A stretch of 64,000 nucleotides of DNA, taken from NCBI GenBank assembly GCA_950295325.1, contig OX485803.1:42921554-42985553 (forward strand), given 5' to 3'. Shown piece after piece: positions 11,973 to 22,691 of the stretch (positions are counted from its first letter, which is position 1; every line of letters begins with the position of its first letter). This stretch comes from Polytrichum commune (lineage: Eukaryota > Streptophyta > Polytrichopsida > Polytrichales > Polytrichaceae). The translations under genes were made by a program, and so were the position numbers. The notes under the pieces were generated by a model. That model was not told the DNA's origin and did not search any database. It saw only the letters and a program-made list of their open reading frames with translations.

Positions 11973-12201
11973 CAATTGTCGCTTATAAGTGTACCTCTCA
12001 TTCATCCAGCATAGCAGCCATAAAGTAGTATGCACTCCGTTTAGTTGATGTGAAATCATAATTAACTCTAAAGATTGTGTATTAGTCTAGTCCAAGTCCT
12101 TTGAGATGAATGAATCATGAATTGTTAAGGGATGAAGTTTTTATGTTGGATGGATGAGAGGTACGCTTGTGCGATGATAATTCCCTCCCTCTCACTCTCC
12201 G
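11926..12201. mobile_element. MITE, GAGGGAATTATC family, with an expanded GA tract at one end
   Basis: About 276 bp. The left end is a (GA)n tract of about 45 bp (11926-11972) leading into GTGTACCTCTCATTCATCC. The right end is GATGAGAGGTACGC...GATAATTCCCTCCCTCTC. Flanks TCCACATTGG (11916-11925) and TCCACACTGG (12202-12211) are a 10-bp duplication with one mismatch. The microsatellite probably grew from the GAGAGAGG terminus. Confidence 0.8.
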
Positions 12202-12209
12202 TCCACACT

Positions 12210-13190
12210 GGGCAACGTATACACAGAGGGACCAAAACAAAGTTGGACTTTTATTCTTATTGTTGAGGGTCTTCTCGCTTGTTCAAAACCACTTGTAGAT
12301 AAGAAAAGGGCTCTCTTCATAACACTTCATGCTTTTATAATTGACCTTTGCATAGCTACTTAATCGATATTAACACCATGTCCATATTTACCCTTCCACC
12401 CATTACATAAATATAATATTATGTGTAGAGTAGCAATTGGTATTGAAGTGGTGGTGCCTCCAACACCATTGTTTTAAACCCCCCCCCCCTTCCCTCTTAG
12501 AACTACGCAAGCTCTACCACTGCCATTTTGAAATGGGAAACTAGAAGGATATGTGGTGGCAGCCATGGGGGATGCCCGCACACCATAATGCATAGAGAGA
12601 TTCTTGTCACATTCTGTAGACAAGATACTACCTAGCCACCACTTAGATCCCACTATAACTTGTTTCGATTAGTTTAACTAATAATGATACTATTCATATC
12701 ATTATTAAAGAGGGTATCATATGACACTTGGTGATGCATGACGCATCACACAGACCACTCTAATTAACATGACACACCAATTGTCATGGCAAACTACATT
12801 AGATATTTAGTGTAATTTAAATGATTAAATTAGTAATGGTCAACTTCTTATGGTGCGCCACACAAGGATAAATTTTTATTTAAGTGATGCTTCCCAATTG
12901 CAAAGGAGGCGGCCCAAGAAGGAAGGCCTGGCCTCACATTCTGTCCAGCGTGGCACTTCCAGGTGGACATGAGCTCAGCCTGCCACCTGGACACCCTTAT
13001 TAGCTGAGAGGATTCTTAGTGGCCACGTCATCACAAGGGCTTCTAGTGCTTTCAAGGGTTGCCTTCCACCTGCCACTGATAGAGAGCTGACCATGGAGAG
13101 GGGGCCACTATAATGAGGACTTTGTCTCTTAATTTAAACTTATCCATGTGGCACGCATCCATTTGCAGCCTTACTTGGAGAGGCCTAAGT
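12210..13190. other. Intergenic, no gene seen
   Basis: Non-coding. A short poly-C run lies at about 12480-12489 and a somewhat GC-richer patch at about 12900-13040. No ORF with family features. Confidence 0.35.
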
Positions 13191-13193
13191 GAG

Positions 13194-13245
13194 GGAATTA
13201 TCATATACGAGAATATACTCTCATCCATCCAACATAAAAAATTAA
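13194..13245. mobile_element. Solo MITE end, GAGGGAATTATC family
   Basis: GAGGGAATTATCATATACGA followed by CTCTCATCCATCCAACAT matches one terminal repeat of the family. The opposite end is absent, so this is a truncated copy. Confidence 0.6.
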
Positions 13246-13769
13246 ACAATAAAAATATGTTGCCGATTTTCTTGAAAATTTTAGGGTTTTAAAGTTAATT
13301 CCGGTGCCAAATCAACTTTAGAAAGTAACCTTCGGGTTACGTACCATAGTAGAAGCACCTATTTCCGATCAGGATCGCATCGGCAATCTAAAGGGTACCG
13401 GATTTCGAGAAGGCTGGGACTGGATTTCGATCGGGGTGAGACGAAATTTCAATCAAGTTGGAACCAATAGTGTTATGACACATGTCTTGGTTTTGAGTAC
13501 TAAAGTGAGGATGAACGAGCGGTTAAAAGAGTGGTTATTGCAAACTCTAGACGTGGGTACTATGTTCGGGCCAACTTTCGGCTTCAGGAATTGACAATAA
13601 TTTCAATTTAAGGAATAGAATTACCGAAAAATTTGCAGTCCTCCTGATTTCTATCTTCCACCACATGATATATTTACACGGCCTTATCCGTCTCCAATTA
13701 AGAAGAGACGAGAAGAGGATTCAGTTAAGCACTCTAAAACCAGCGAACAAAGCCATGTAGGTAGTAACC

Positions 13770-14125
13770 AATGGTGGTCTGAAATTGTCCTTTCTTAATA
13801 CCATTTCAGTATATAGAACGAGGATTTCACATTTGTGATTCAAGTAGGATATTTAATAGTATTTCTATTTTTCATATCATTTGAGTCGATACACCATGTA
13901 GAACCTTCATACATGGGTAAAATTGCCCCAGTATATATCAATGTGGTCTAAAATGATAACGACCCAAATAATTACTCATGTATACAAAGATTCTCTCACC
14001 TCACTATATCCACCAAAAATCAATATTCAATTGGTTTTAAAATTTTGAAACACACGGGTAGATTCTTTAAAACCATTGTTGATATTGATAATTGATATCA
14101 AGCATTCTATACACTACACCAACGC
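13770..14125. mobile_element. MITE, GGTCTGGTAT family, reverse orientation, diverged
   Basis: Read on the minus strand it follows the 3487-3837 element: a GGTGTAGTGTATAG start, a TATCAATATCAACAATGG-like block, then GGTGAGAGAATCTTTG and a GACCACATTGATA block. The ends near TGGTGGTCTGAA and CTACACCAACG are imperfect inverted repeats. Borders are approximate and no firm target duplication was found. Confidence 0.55.
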
Positions 14126-14279
14126 TGGTAACAACCAAGTTTGACATGCATAAATCCACTTTTTGAGCACCACGTGTTGTTCATTCTTATTATAGTATTA
14201 GTTGGAACCCTACACAAGTCCATGTGTTCATCTTGGAAATTAGGGCGCTGCCACATTGACGGCATGCACTTAGAATAGA

Positions 14280-14640
14280 GGCCCGGGATTGGCCCTGGCA
14301 AGGGCCTACCTGCCTCACTGCCGGCAGTCCCGGTGGCGCCCCGGTGGCAGGAGTCCTAGCTGGATATGCTCCAGGGTTGCCTCAATTTCCAGGGGAAGGA
14401 GGCTGGCACTTGCCCCTCCCCCGGCGCCGGGCCCGACCCCCCCCCCCCCCGCCGGGCCTTAATAAAAGCCCCTGGAATGACCTCCATCCTCTGTAGACGG
14501 TTCCCGGAAATTTCCCGGCAGCTGCTGGATGGCAGACTGCCGGTGCCGCAGGTGTGGTAACCCTCGCCGACGTGGCCAAGGCATTAGGCTGCCCTAGCGC
14601 GCACAACCCTAGCCACAGGCTTCATAGAGGCTGCCGTCAG
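14280..14640. other. GC-rich island of unknown nature
   Basis: Strongly GC-rich sequence in an AT-rich neighbourhood, with a poly-C run at about 14438-14450 and several short self-complementary stretches (for example CTGCCGGCAG near 14318). ORFs exist on both strands but look like by-products of GC content. It could be a fragment of a GC-rich transposon; nothing identifies it. Confidence 0.4.
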
Positions 14641-14887
14641 TGTGGCATCGCCCTTAGTTTGTTGCATCAAAGTGTTGAATGTGCTTATCACCTACAAGTC
14701 ACCTAAGCTCATGGGTGGTTTGCTCCATGGGTGGTTTGAATGTTCGCAACCATGGTTGTTGCCACAACCATAGTTTTCTTTTATTTCCTTGGTGTAGGAC
14801 TCCTCTCAACAAGCTAAATTAAGTAGTTTTGATCACTTGGTTTTCAAGTATGCTACACACAATTCAATGATGGAGTTGAAATCAATA

Positions 14888-15260
14888 GATAGATAGAAAC
14901 TCCGGTCCCTTTTTAGTAAGGGGTCGGCATGAATAAAGTGTCCGTTTGTAATGTCAATGACCCGATGCCCACTGGACAAGGGGACATTGGGGCAATACTA
15001 CTCTCCCCTTTCGAGGATGGGCACTATAGTGACACACTATACTAGTTCCTAGCTAGCCACTAGTGCCTTGAAGATACCGGACATGGTATCCCCCCGAAGG
15101 GCTTTGAGGTACCCATACAACAAGGTCCAAGGACCCCCCACCATAGTTGGGTGGACTAAGGTATGTGGTGAGCACCACGCCGGCATGGGGAATAGAACCC
15201 ACAACCTCCTCATTGGGGGCCATGAGCCCTAACCACCAAGCCAAGGCCCGTGGTGCCTCA
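14888..15260 (-). mobile_element. tRNA-derived SINE, copy 1
   Basis: A 373-bp element read on the minus strand. The head CACCACGGGCCTTGGCTTGG carries an A-box-like TGGCTTGGTGG and, 30-40 bases on, a B-box-like GGTTCTATTCC, which are the internal RNA polymerase III promoter. The tail ends in GTTTCTATCTATCTAT. It is flanked by a 13-bp direct repeat, GTTGAAATCAATA, at 14875-14887 and 15261-15273. A second full copy is at 37979-38346. Non-coding; mobilisation would need LINE proteins supplied from elsewhere. Confidence 0.9.
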
Positions 15261-15424
15261 GTTGAAATCAATACATAGTGATATAGGAATGAATTTTGAG
15301 ACTTCTTGGTTCAAGTTACCAAAGTTTGGTATGTGATGGGCCTTACTCCTACTCTTTACCCTTGTGCATGTTTGTTGCATAGCGTTGTTAAGCTCCTCAC
15401 GGAGTCACACCTACTAGATGAGAA

Positions 15425-16080
15425 TTAAATTCCTATACACGGGAATTTTATAGAGAAAAAATAATTGAATTATATGTACTGATTGTAGGCTAGAAAATGG
15501 ACTTTTGTAAGTATATTGAGCTTTCCAGTTTAATGTGATAAAATGCCTCCGCTACATATTCAAGATATGAATCATAATTGTATACACCTTTTATTACATA
15601 TGAAATCCACTGTCACTTTCGAATGAGAAAAATCATTGAACATTTTTTCATCCATAGCATGTAACTCAACAATTGCATCAAACAAACAAAGGCAAAAGCA
15701 CAATAACTTAGCCAAGATATGGAGAAGAAAACTCAAGGGAGCCTGTGAGCACTCCAAATGCCTCCAATTTGTAAACACCTAGAACCCAAAATGCAAACTT
15801 GAACAAGAATGGACATGGTGGTCATTGAGGACTACTACCATATGACAACAATGAATGAAAACATGAATTGGATGAAACTAACACATATATTGTCAAGTTT
15901 TTCTCTAAACCTTAGGACCCTTTTTTGTATATCTACCTTTATTTCATATTTCCTTGATAGCCTTTTTAGATGTACACACTAGAGAAAAGGAATGCCTCTC
16001 TCTTATGTATATTGTGTACACTCATACCTCAAATAACACCCCTTCTTACGCCCATGTTAGTTCGTACGTGGTATGAAGAG
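15425..16080. repeat. Dispersed repeat, copy A (pair with 41207-41808)
   Basis: About 650 bp, alignable by eye to 41207-41808 in the same orientation. Shared landmarks include AATGCCTCC(G/A)CTACATAT, CACTGTCACTTTC, CTCATCCATA, CTCATACCTCAAATAA and TTCGTACGTGGTA. No ORF, no terminal repeats found. Its class is unknown. Confidence 0.6.
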
Positions 16081-16640
16081 TCCACCCCCCCCCCCCGGGA
16101 AATTGAAAACCACTGCAACAAGAATTTATTCCCCATTAACGCTCATTGAATCCGACTCATTCTTAGCCCTAAATATGTGAGCTTGCGTAGGTTGACCGTT
16201 TATGAGAAACGAATCACATATCCGGATCTTGACAACATTATGTGGGTTGCATCAAAGCTCATGTCCCCAAAAAGAGTCGTCTCACACAAAACTTATCATG
16301 TAACACCAATACGTTGTGAATTCACTACCAACACATGGTGAATTCACTACCAACACATGGTGACTTCATGAACATGCAACCCTCACTTCATGTGATGTTA
16401 CATACATCAATAACTTCACTCTTGGAGGTGCAACATTTGTGAGGTTTGACATGAGCCACACGACTTGTGTAACTTAGTTAACCTAACTTGGTCAAGCTCC
16501 GAGGGTTCAAAAAGGTTGGGAAGTCCCACATTGATTTGATCGCATTTCGAAACACGACACGTGCAAGCCCTTCTTCCGCTTGCAAAGTTTTAGCTTTGTG
16601 GACTTTGGGGGAACAATAATGAAAGTAAATAGGATGTATT

Positions 16641-17045
16641 TCATCCTGACAGAAACATCATCCATCCCATCCATCCTTCCATCCTTCGCTGCCACCTTCG
16701 GAGGAAAAAGGAGTTGTCTTGGCACTCTCTTCCATCGTCAACCACAGTCCTCCCAAAACACGCACACTTGTCACAATTCCTTTTGCAAATTCTGTTCCCG
16801 AATTGCTTTCGAATGAACCCAAGCATTTTAGCCAAAGAAAAAACTTCTCTAGTATCATGGCACATAGTTGAAAGCTTTGAGTGTTTTTGAGTCAGTTTGA
16901 AACGATCCTCCGAAGCAGTTTTGGCCACAGTTGAAGGAGTTTTGAGGAACAAATTGAGAGCTTTCTTGAGGAGGTTTTTGTTAAGTAAGTTGCAGGTGTC
17001 AGAGTAGTTTGTAGGGAGGGAAGATAGAGAGTTAGCTGCGACCAT
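16641..17045 (-). CDS. Unrecognised ORF, doubtful
   Basis: A 134-codon minus-strand frame from the ATG at 17045 (MVAANSLSSLPTNYSDTCNL). It is rich in Lys, Leu and Ser in the first half and in Arg, Cys and Trp in the second. I recognise no domain, signal peptide or membrane segment. It lies upstream of the ENTH gene and divergent from it, with a (GAA)n tract just upstream of it (17107-17132). It may be a real small gene, an exon, or chance. Confidence 0.2.
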   Translation of the reverse strand: MVAANSLSSLPTNYSDTCNLLNKNLLKKALNLFLKTPSTVAKTASEDRFKLTQKHSKLSTMCHDTREVFSLAKMLGFIRKQFGNRICKRNCDKCACFGRTVVDDGRECQDNSFFLRRWQRRMEGWMGWMMFLSG

Positions 17046-17106
17046 TGCGGAATCGAGGCGAACCAAAGGTGAAGGTTCTGGAGCCAAAGATGTGTTGATG
17101 AAGCTC

Positions 17107-17132
17107 TTTCTTCTTCTTCTTCTTCTTCTTCC
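17107..17132. repeat. (TTC)n/(GAA)n microsatellite
   Basis: About eight TTC units, about 670 bp upstream of the ENTH start codon. Confidence 0.8.
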
Positions 17133-17802
17133 ATCGTGCTAATGTGCCTCTTCTGTTTGTGTTTTTCGCCCTTTCCTTCCACATTCTCTTTTTCCTTCTG
17201 TTGGAAGAGTTCGATCCTCCTATGCGTGCTTTCAAGTATGGGACAAACTTAAGCTCAAGCTTGAAAATTTGGTCAAGTTGAGAAATAGGAGTCTTTGAAG
17301 ATATCTTACATGTATCAAGGATGATTTCCCCTGTTTTTATGGCGATCTGGATGTCAAGAACTTATAGACATCGGTCACTCCATTTGCTTTACCCCTGAGT
17401 CCGTTGTTTTGGAAGCTAAGTGTGGGATGTTGAGGACTCTGGGATCAATAGTGTAGCCATTGCTTGCTGGTGAGGACTATTTGTTTTACAGAGTATTGGA
17501 ACGTACGTGTGATGTCCAAAAAGCATCTGGGAATTCTTGATGGTTAGGGGATGATGATGATGACGATGATGAGAGGGGTTGAACCTAACCTGTGGAGGGC
17601 GTTGTGGATGTGCAGGGTGCAACTACCGAGTCCTTTTCACAGCTAAGAAGTTGGTGGCATAGAAGGAAGTTGTAATATGAAGTACGAGCAACTATGAAGC
17701 ATGGAAGCATTGGCAAGGCATAAGTAGAGGAGCAAACAGGTTGTGTATGTGGAGGAAGCACTGAAGTGTGTTGTCAAGAGGGTTGTTGTTGTTGTGGTGA
17801 AG

Positions 17803-20800
17803 ATGGAGCTGGAGAAGATGGGGAAGGCGGGGTTGGGGACGGCGCATCTTCGCAATTTCAAGAAGCATGCTTCCTACTTTCTTAGGGACAGTCTGAAGGT
17901 CGCTCGCCTCGCCTTTGTGGATGTTAGCGCTGCTGAATTGTAAGCATTCCTTTTCACTCCTTCATGTGCTTCTTAACATATCGATGATCAACAGATTGTG
18001 TGGTGATTGAGCCATGCTTTGTGTTGTTTATGGATGGAAGGATTTATGTTTCAGTCATTTGTGAGTCTAGTGCATTGCAGTAAGCACGGTTAGATGGGCG
18101 TATCGCATCACGAATGTGACACCGCGGCGTAGAGTGGTTTCGTATATTCAGCTTCCCGGAAAACCTAACAATCAAAATGTGTCGTGTCGCAAATTCAAAA
18201 ACTTCAAAAAATTTAGCAACAAAGCCAAGCCCTGCGTTACAGGCTACTGTAGGGTGCTGTCTGGTTCACCATTTTGAGGGCTAAAAGCTAGTTTCCATGT
18301 TGGATACAACATGGGCTTGACCAATGTGGATACAACACGTGGCAATTATTTCCAAAAAAGAATTATTTTGTTTTGAACCAGATTGCATCCCTACAGTAGT
18401 AGTCCGAGGTCGTGTTGGGCTGAACCAAATTTCCTTCTTTCTTTCATTCGTTTACTCAATTCTACTTCTCGGCAGTCAGTGTCACATGCCACATCGGCTG
18501 ATGGTGCGTCACTTATGTGACATGTGATGTGAAATATGCCACGTTACATCTATTATGACAACCTTGCAGTACAAGAATGTGAATTGGAACCATTTTTGAA
18601 AAGGTTGACTGATGTGAGTTCACTGAATAGAAATGTCAGTGATTTTACAATCGGATTGTGAGTCAAGGTTGCAGAAGTATGTCTACAGTGGGGTCAAAGA
18701 TTCCAACAGTCAACTGACTTATGTGTTACCTATACTGGATTTGTCAAGCAGAATGACCGAAGATGCCACAAATGCTGAAGAATGGGGTCCAACGACGACG
18801 GCAATGGCATCGATTTCTGATGCGGCTTACAACAGTGAGGATTATTTACGCATTGTGCAAGTTCTCCATAAAAGGTGAATTTCCTCCATACCATCCACCG
18901 GTGATGTGACAATCTCCATTCCAAACATCGTTTCGCATGTGAAATGAATCATAATTTCCAATTTGGGCTTCTATCGAGGCTCCTGAGTAGTAGTGCTCAT
19001 TACTTGTTGTGGCTGTGTACAGATTCTCCTCAGATGGGAAGAAATATTGGAGGGAGATTCAGAAGTCTCTAACTCTTCTACATTATCTCCTAACTCATGG
19101 CCCAGATTACTTGGTCTTGGAGTTCCGAAACGACAAGGACCTTGACAGATTTGCGGGCTTCGAGTACGTTGATGAAAACATGTGAGTTTTTGCTGATGTG
19201 GATCTTATTGACCTTCGTCCATCTTTGTAGGGTCTTGGTTTGGATCCACTGGATACATATTGGGGGTCCACCAGCCACCTCATTCAGTCGATCTGATGCA
19301 TTCAAGAGGCAAGAGGGAGTTATCACATATGAGAGTACTCGTCATTCACCCAGTATAAAAGCCTTGGCATAGTATGCAGTTTGGAGGTTGCTTTTTTTTT
19401 GGGTTATTTGAGATCAGAATTAGTTTCAAAGACCCCAAATTAGTCTAGTCAAAGTCATTTGAGATGAATTGGTCACAAACTTATAGTGGGCCGAGTTGTT
19501 ATATTGGGTGGATGACATGTATATGCAAAAATTCCCTCTTGGTCATTTGAGAGGCCTAAGAATTTGTCTGTTTTCCTCCTAGAGTAAAAATCACTTTGAA
19601 GTGGTTTTCCAAATTTTTACTCTAGGAATTGAAGTAAAAATCACTTTGAAGTGTTAAAAGCGAATTTGGTGGTTTTCCAAATTTTGAGTGAGGATATTGG
19701 AGTTATCTTTTAATTCAACAAACCTTTTGACTCCACTTGAAGTAGCATGAAATTATTGCTTTTGTATTCAAAACAACCAACATGAGATCATAGGGGACCA
19801 ACTCACGACGGAAACTCTTATTGAATTAAAAGAGAACTCTATTGTTTTTGTTGCAGGGTTGACAGGGGGTTTGTTATACAAAAGAAGACCAAACAAATTC
19901 AACAATTGTTGATGGATGAGCAATTCTACAAAGGGGAGCGACGTCGGGCCCAGAAAGTCTCCAAAGGAATTCATGGGTTTGGTAGTCACTCAATGCGTCA
20001 AAGATCCGGTTCTTTCACAACCTCCGATAACCAGGGTATTGAAAGGGAACTAGTCAAACAACCACCCAAGGCCTACCATGTGGAAAATGACTCCGCCTTG
20101 GTAAAACCTAGGGGGCTTATTAGTCAACATGTTTTTCAAAAATCCTACACTCTTCCAGGTACACCTGGTAGTCGCGTTTCCGAAAATTTGGCCAATGCTA
20201 ATGACCAAAGCTCCAATGTACTCTTAGAAAGTGGAGCCTCTTCACCTACCTCTCAGTGCACAAGTGATTCAAATTGGAGCGCATTTACAGTAAGTGAAAT
20301 ATAACCCTTATTTATTTCCTTCTAAAAAGACTTAATACATTAGTGTTATCATGTGTTTTAACGAAAACCATACCATGCATCCGGTTTTTACAAGTGACAT
20401 CTTAGAGTTCACTACTGAAAGGTGACGGTAGCCTGCACGCGAAGAGACTCCATTTATGCTTGCTTCTTTAGGAAGCTGGTGTTGTGTTCTATTGGTGTGA
20501 CAAAAGAAAAAACCAATTACGGATGTTACTTGTAACTTGTGCAACCTAAATCATGAAACCTTTTTTAGACTTCGAATAATAAGTGGGTGACATCAACTTG
20601 GGTATGGTTCATTAACTTGAACTCAAGATTGAGTCCAAATTCATGCATCCCCTCCTCTTGACCAAAATCCAACCCTCCTTGAGTCTTCTTAGCTCTTGAT
20701 AGAGGATAATAAAAACATGATTAGGAGAAGGTTCTAACTCCCATTGAAACTTTGGAGATGGTGAAGGTAAACTTGTTACAATTTGAGAGACATCCAGGTT

Positions 20801-21637
20801 TCTTGACCGTTTAGATATCAAAGTACCTCTCACTCCTTTATTCTATCAACAAGGCTTTATCCCCTAACTACTGAAGGTGGGCTCCCAGAAAAGACTCTAT
20901 TGTATCTCCTAAATGACTCAATGAGTCGATGACAAAACCAATCTTTGGGACTATTGGGGGTACCAAAAATGCTTCTATGGAGAGAGATCACATACGAGCG
21001 TACCTCTCATCAGTTTAACATAAATGCCCTGAAATATTATGCCACCCTGAGGGTACTAAATCCCAATCGATTTGATACCGGATTAGATTCAAAGACACCA
21101 ACTTAGTCTAGTGTAGTCATTTGAGATGAATCTGCCACAAACCTATAGGAAGCAAAGTTTTCATGTTGGATAGATGAGGAGTACGCTCGAATGTGAGAAT
21201 TCCCTCCTTCCCTCCCAAGATGACTCTTCAAGTCTTTTAAGTCGAATTATCCAAACCTTCTCCACCGCAAGTATCATGTAATGGTGTAATTCGTGCGTCT
21301 TTCTGAATAATTGTTACTTCTTGTGCAGACCTCTCCAGTCGGTGACGCGAGCAGCGCGAGAAGTACCGCCAGCACTGAATGGAATCCGTTTGATGAATCG
21401 CCGTCTATTGATGAAACCTGGGCATCTCCCAGCTCTCCCATTCATGCGAAATGTATGAGAAATTGGCAAAGTCCCCAGACCCCGCTTCTTTTCAAGCTAC
21501 CTCCTCCCCCAGCTTCAACAGCCCCTGCTTACAAGATTGTGGTGCCGGCCCCACCCCCTGGTGGATCAAAAGTGGGGAGGCATGCCCTACACAACTCTCG
21601 AGCCGCAGAGGTAGGGCCTGATCTGATTAGCTTTTGA
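17803..21637 (+). CDS. ENTH-domain protein (epsin-like), clathrin/endomembrane adaptor
   Basis: Five exons: 17803-17939, 18752-18874, 19023-19181, 19857-20289 and 21329-21637, all GT-AG. They join in frame to 386 residues. Residues about 20-170 form an ENTH fold: FKKHASYFLRDSLKVARLAF, then MTEDATNAEEWGPTTTAMAS, ISDAAYNSEDYLRIVQVL, YWREIQKSLTLLHYLLTHGP and FEYVDEN. A charged stretch follows (LLMDEQFYKGERRRAQKVSK). The Ser/Pro-rich tail carries an NPF tripeptide (303-305), a known EH-domain ligand. ENTH proteins bind phosphoinositides and help bud coated vesicles; the short length fits the small plant ENTH/VHS-like group rather than long epsins. The ATG at 17803 is preferred over the in-frame ATG at 17743, whose extra residues look non-conserved (poly-Val). 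Introns 1, 3 and 4 hold MITEs. Confidence 0.9.
18244..18402. mobile_element. Small MITE, CTACTGTAGGG family, in intron 1 of the ENTH gene
   Basis: About 158 bp. The left end CTACTGTAGGGTGCTGTCTG and the inverted right end (CAGATTGCATCCCTACAGTAG) form terminal repeats of about 25 bp with few mismatches. The interior has GTTGGATACAACATGG and CCAATGTGGATACAACACG. A reverse copy lies at 27791-27945. Confidence 0.75.
19310..19541. mobile_element. MITE, GAGGGAATTATC family, in intron 3 of the ENTH gene
   Basis: About 232 bp. The left end AAGAGGGAGTTATCACATAT and the inverted right end ATGCAAAAATTCCCTCTTGG frame an interior with CCCCAAATTAGTCTAGTC and TTTGAGATGAATTGG, as in the other copies. The flanks CATTCAAGAGG and CATTTGAGAGG may be a diverged target duplication. 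Confidence 0.8.
19578..19626. repeat. Perfect 14-bp inverted repeat in intron 3 of the ENTH gene
   Basis: CCTAGAGTAAAAAT (19578-19591) and its reverse complement (19613-19626) are separated by 21 bases that contain the smaller palindrome CACTTTGAAGTG. The segment AAGTAAAAATCACTTTGAAG recurs just downstream. Confidence 0.8.
20979..21209. mobile_element. MITE, GAGGGAATTATC family, in intron 4 of the ENTH gene
   Basis: About 231 bp. The left end GAGAGAGATCACATACGAGC and the inverted right end GTACGCTCGAATGTGAGAAT...CCCTCC frame the same interior (AACTTAGTCTAGTG, CATTTGAGATGAATC) as the 19310 copy. Confidence 0.8.
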
Positions 21638-22691
21638 TTAGGGAGGCTATTTTTTCACTTCAATTTATTATTCTTATCAGTACAGGTCGCCCGAGTTGTC
21701 ACTGTAATTGCAACCACCGTTTTCTTCCACTCAATCCGGGAACTTGCGACGGATCTGTCTTTTTAGGACTTTGAGTTTCTCGGTGTTATTGGAGGCTGAA
21801 GTTTAAAACAACTGGGTTTTGAACTTGACCTAGAAACAGATCGATTTTTTTTTTCGTGCTTCAGTGTATGAGCATGCAGTTTTTTAGAGTTAGTCACCTC
21901 CTGGATGACTGCAACACGAGACGACCTGCGGGTATATTATTGTTTTGTCAGAAGTTAGGAATGATTCTGGGCTCAACCTGTTTGACTTTAGGTGAAAGGG
22001 CCTTCTTGAAGACTAGAGTAGGATGACCATCCATGTAGTTGAATGGCAACCACCGAGTTTCTAGTCAGTTTGGGAACTTGCCTGCCGGTGGACAATAGAC
22101 TTATTTAACAATGAATTTATTTGAGTTTTTCACGTCACAAGTTTTGGAAGGTCAGATAAACTGTGTGTGGTCCTAGGTTTGATATTTGATTCAGGCGTTC
22201 CTTGTACAAAATTATAACAAAAGTGAAAACCATATGCTGATGGACAAGAGGATGATTTTGAGTCCGTCCACATTAGTCTCACTTGGACAATAATAGAGAT
22301 CATATTTGACATCGACATGAATAGGAGCCTGTTCTTCCTCCAGCACATGAAACATTTCACACGAAAATATAGGTTTCCTTTTGATTTCCAGATTTTAGGA
22401 GGTTTGGTGTTCACAATTTTCTTTTTCATTTCAATGAGATCCTCTCAATTATACCGTTTATAATGAGTTGCGAGGACTGATGTCACAGGCTCATTGTATG
22501 TGGACAGACCGAAAGTTACCTGATGTGGAAATATCCAGGTTGCCAGATTTCTTGGAATCAAACTTGATGCACACAGAGTAGAAGAGAAATGTTTCACTTC
22601 CCCTTGTAAATTAAAAAAAGAAAAGAAAAAAGAATTATACTGAGGAAAGATCCCGTACAAAGTGAAAGTTTTATTAGCTTCTGGCAACGAT
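21638..22691. other. Convergent intergenic region
   Basis: This 1.05-kb gap separates the stop codons of the ENTH gene (plus) and the alpha-glucosidase gene (minus), so it should hold both 3' untranslated regions and polyadenylation sites. No other gene or repeat was seen. Confidence 0.6.

Noticed and set aside
17743-17802. Upstream in-frame start for the ENTH protein
   Set aside because: It would add MYVEEALKC followed by a poly-Val run, unlike the short N-termini of the family. The ATG at 17803 fits better.
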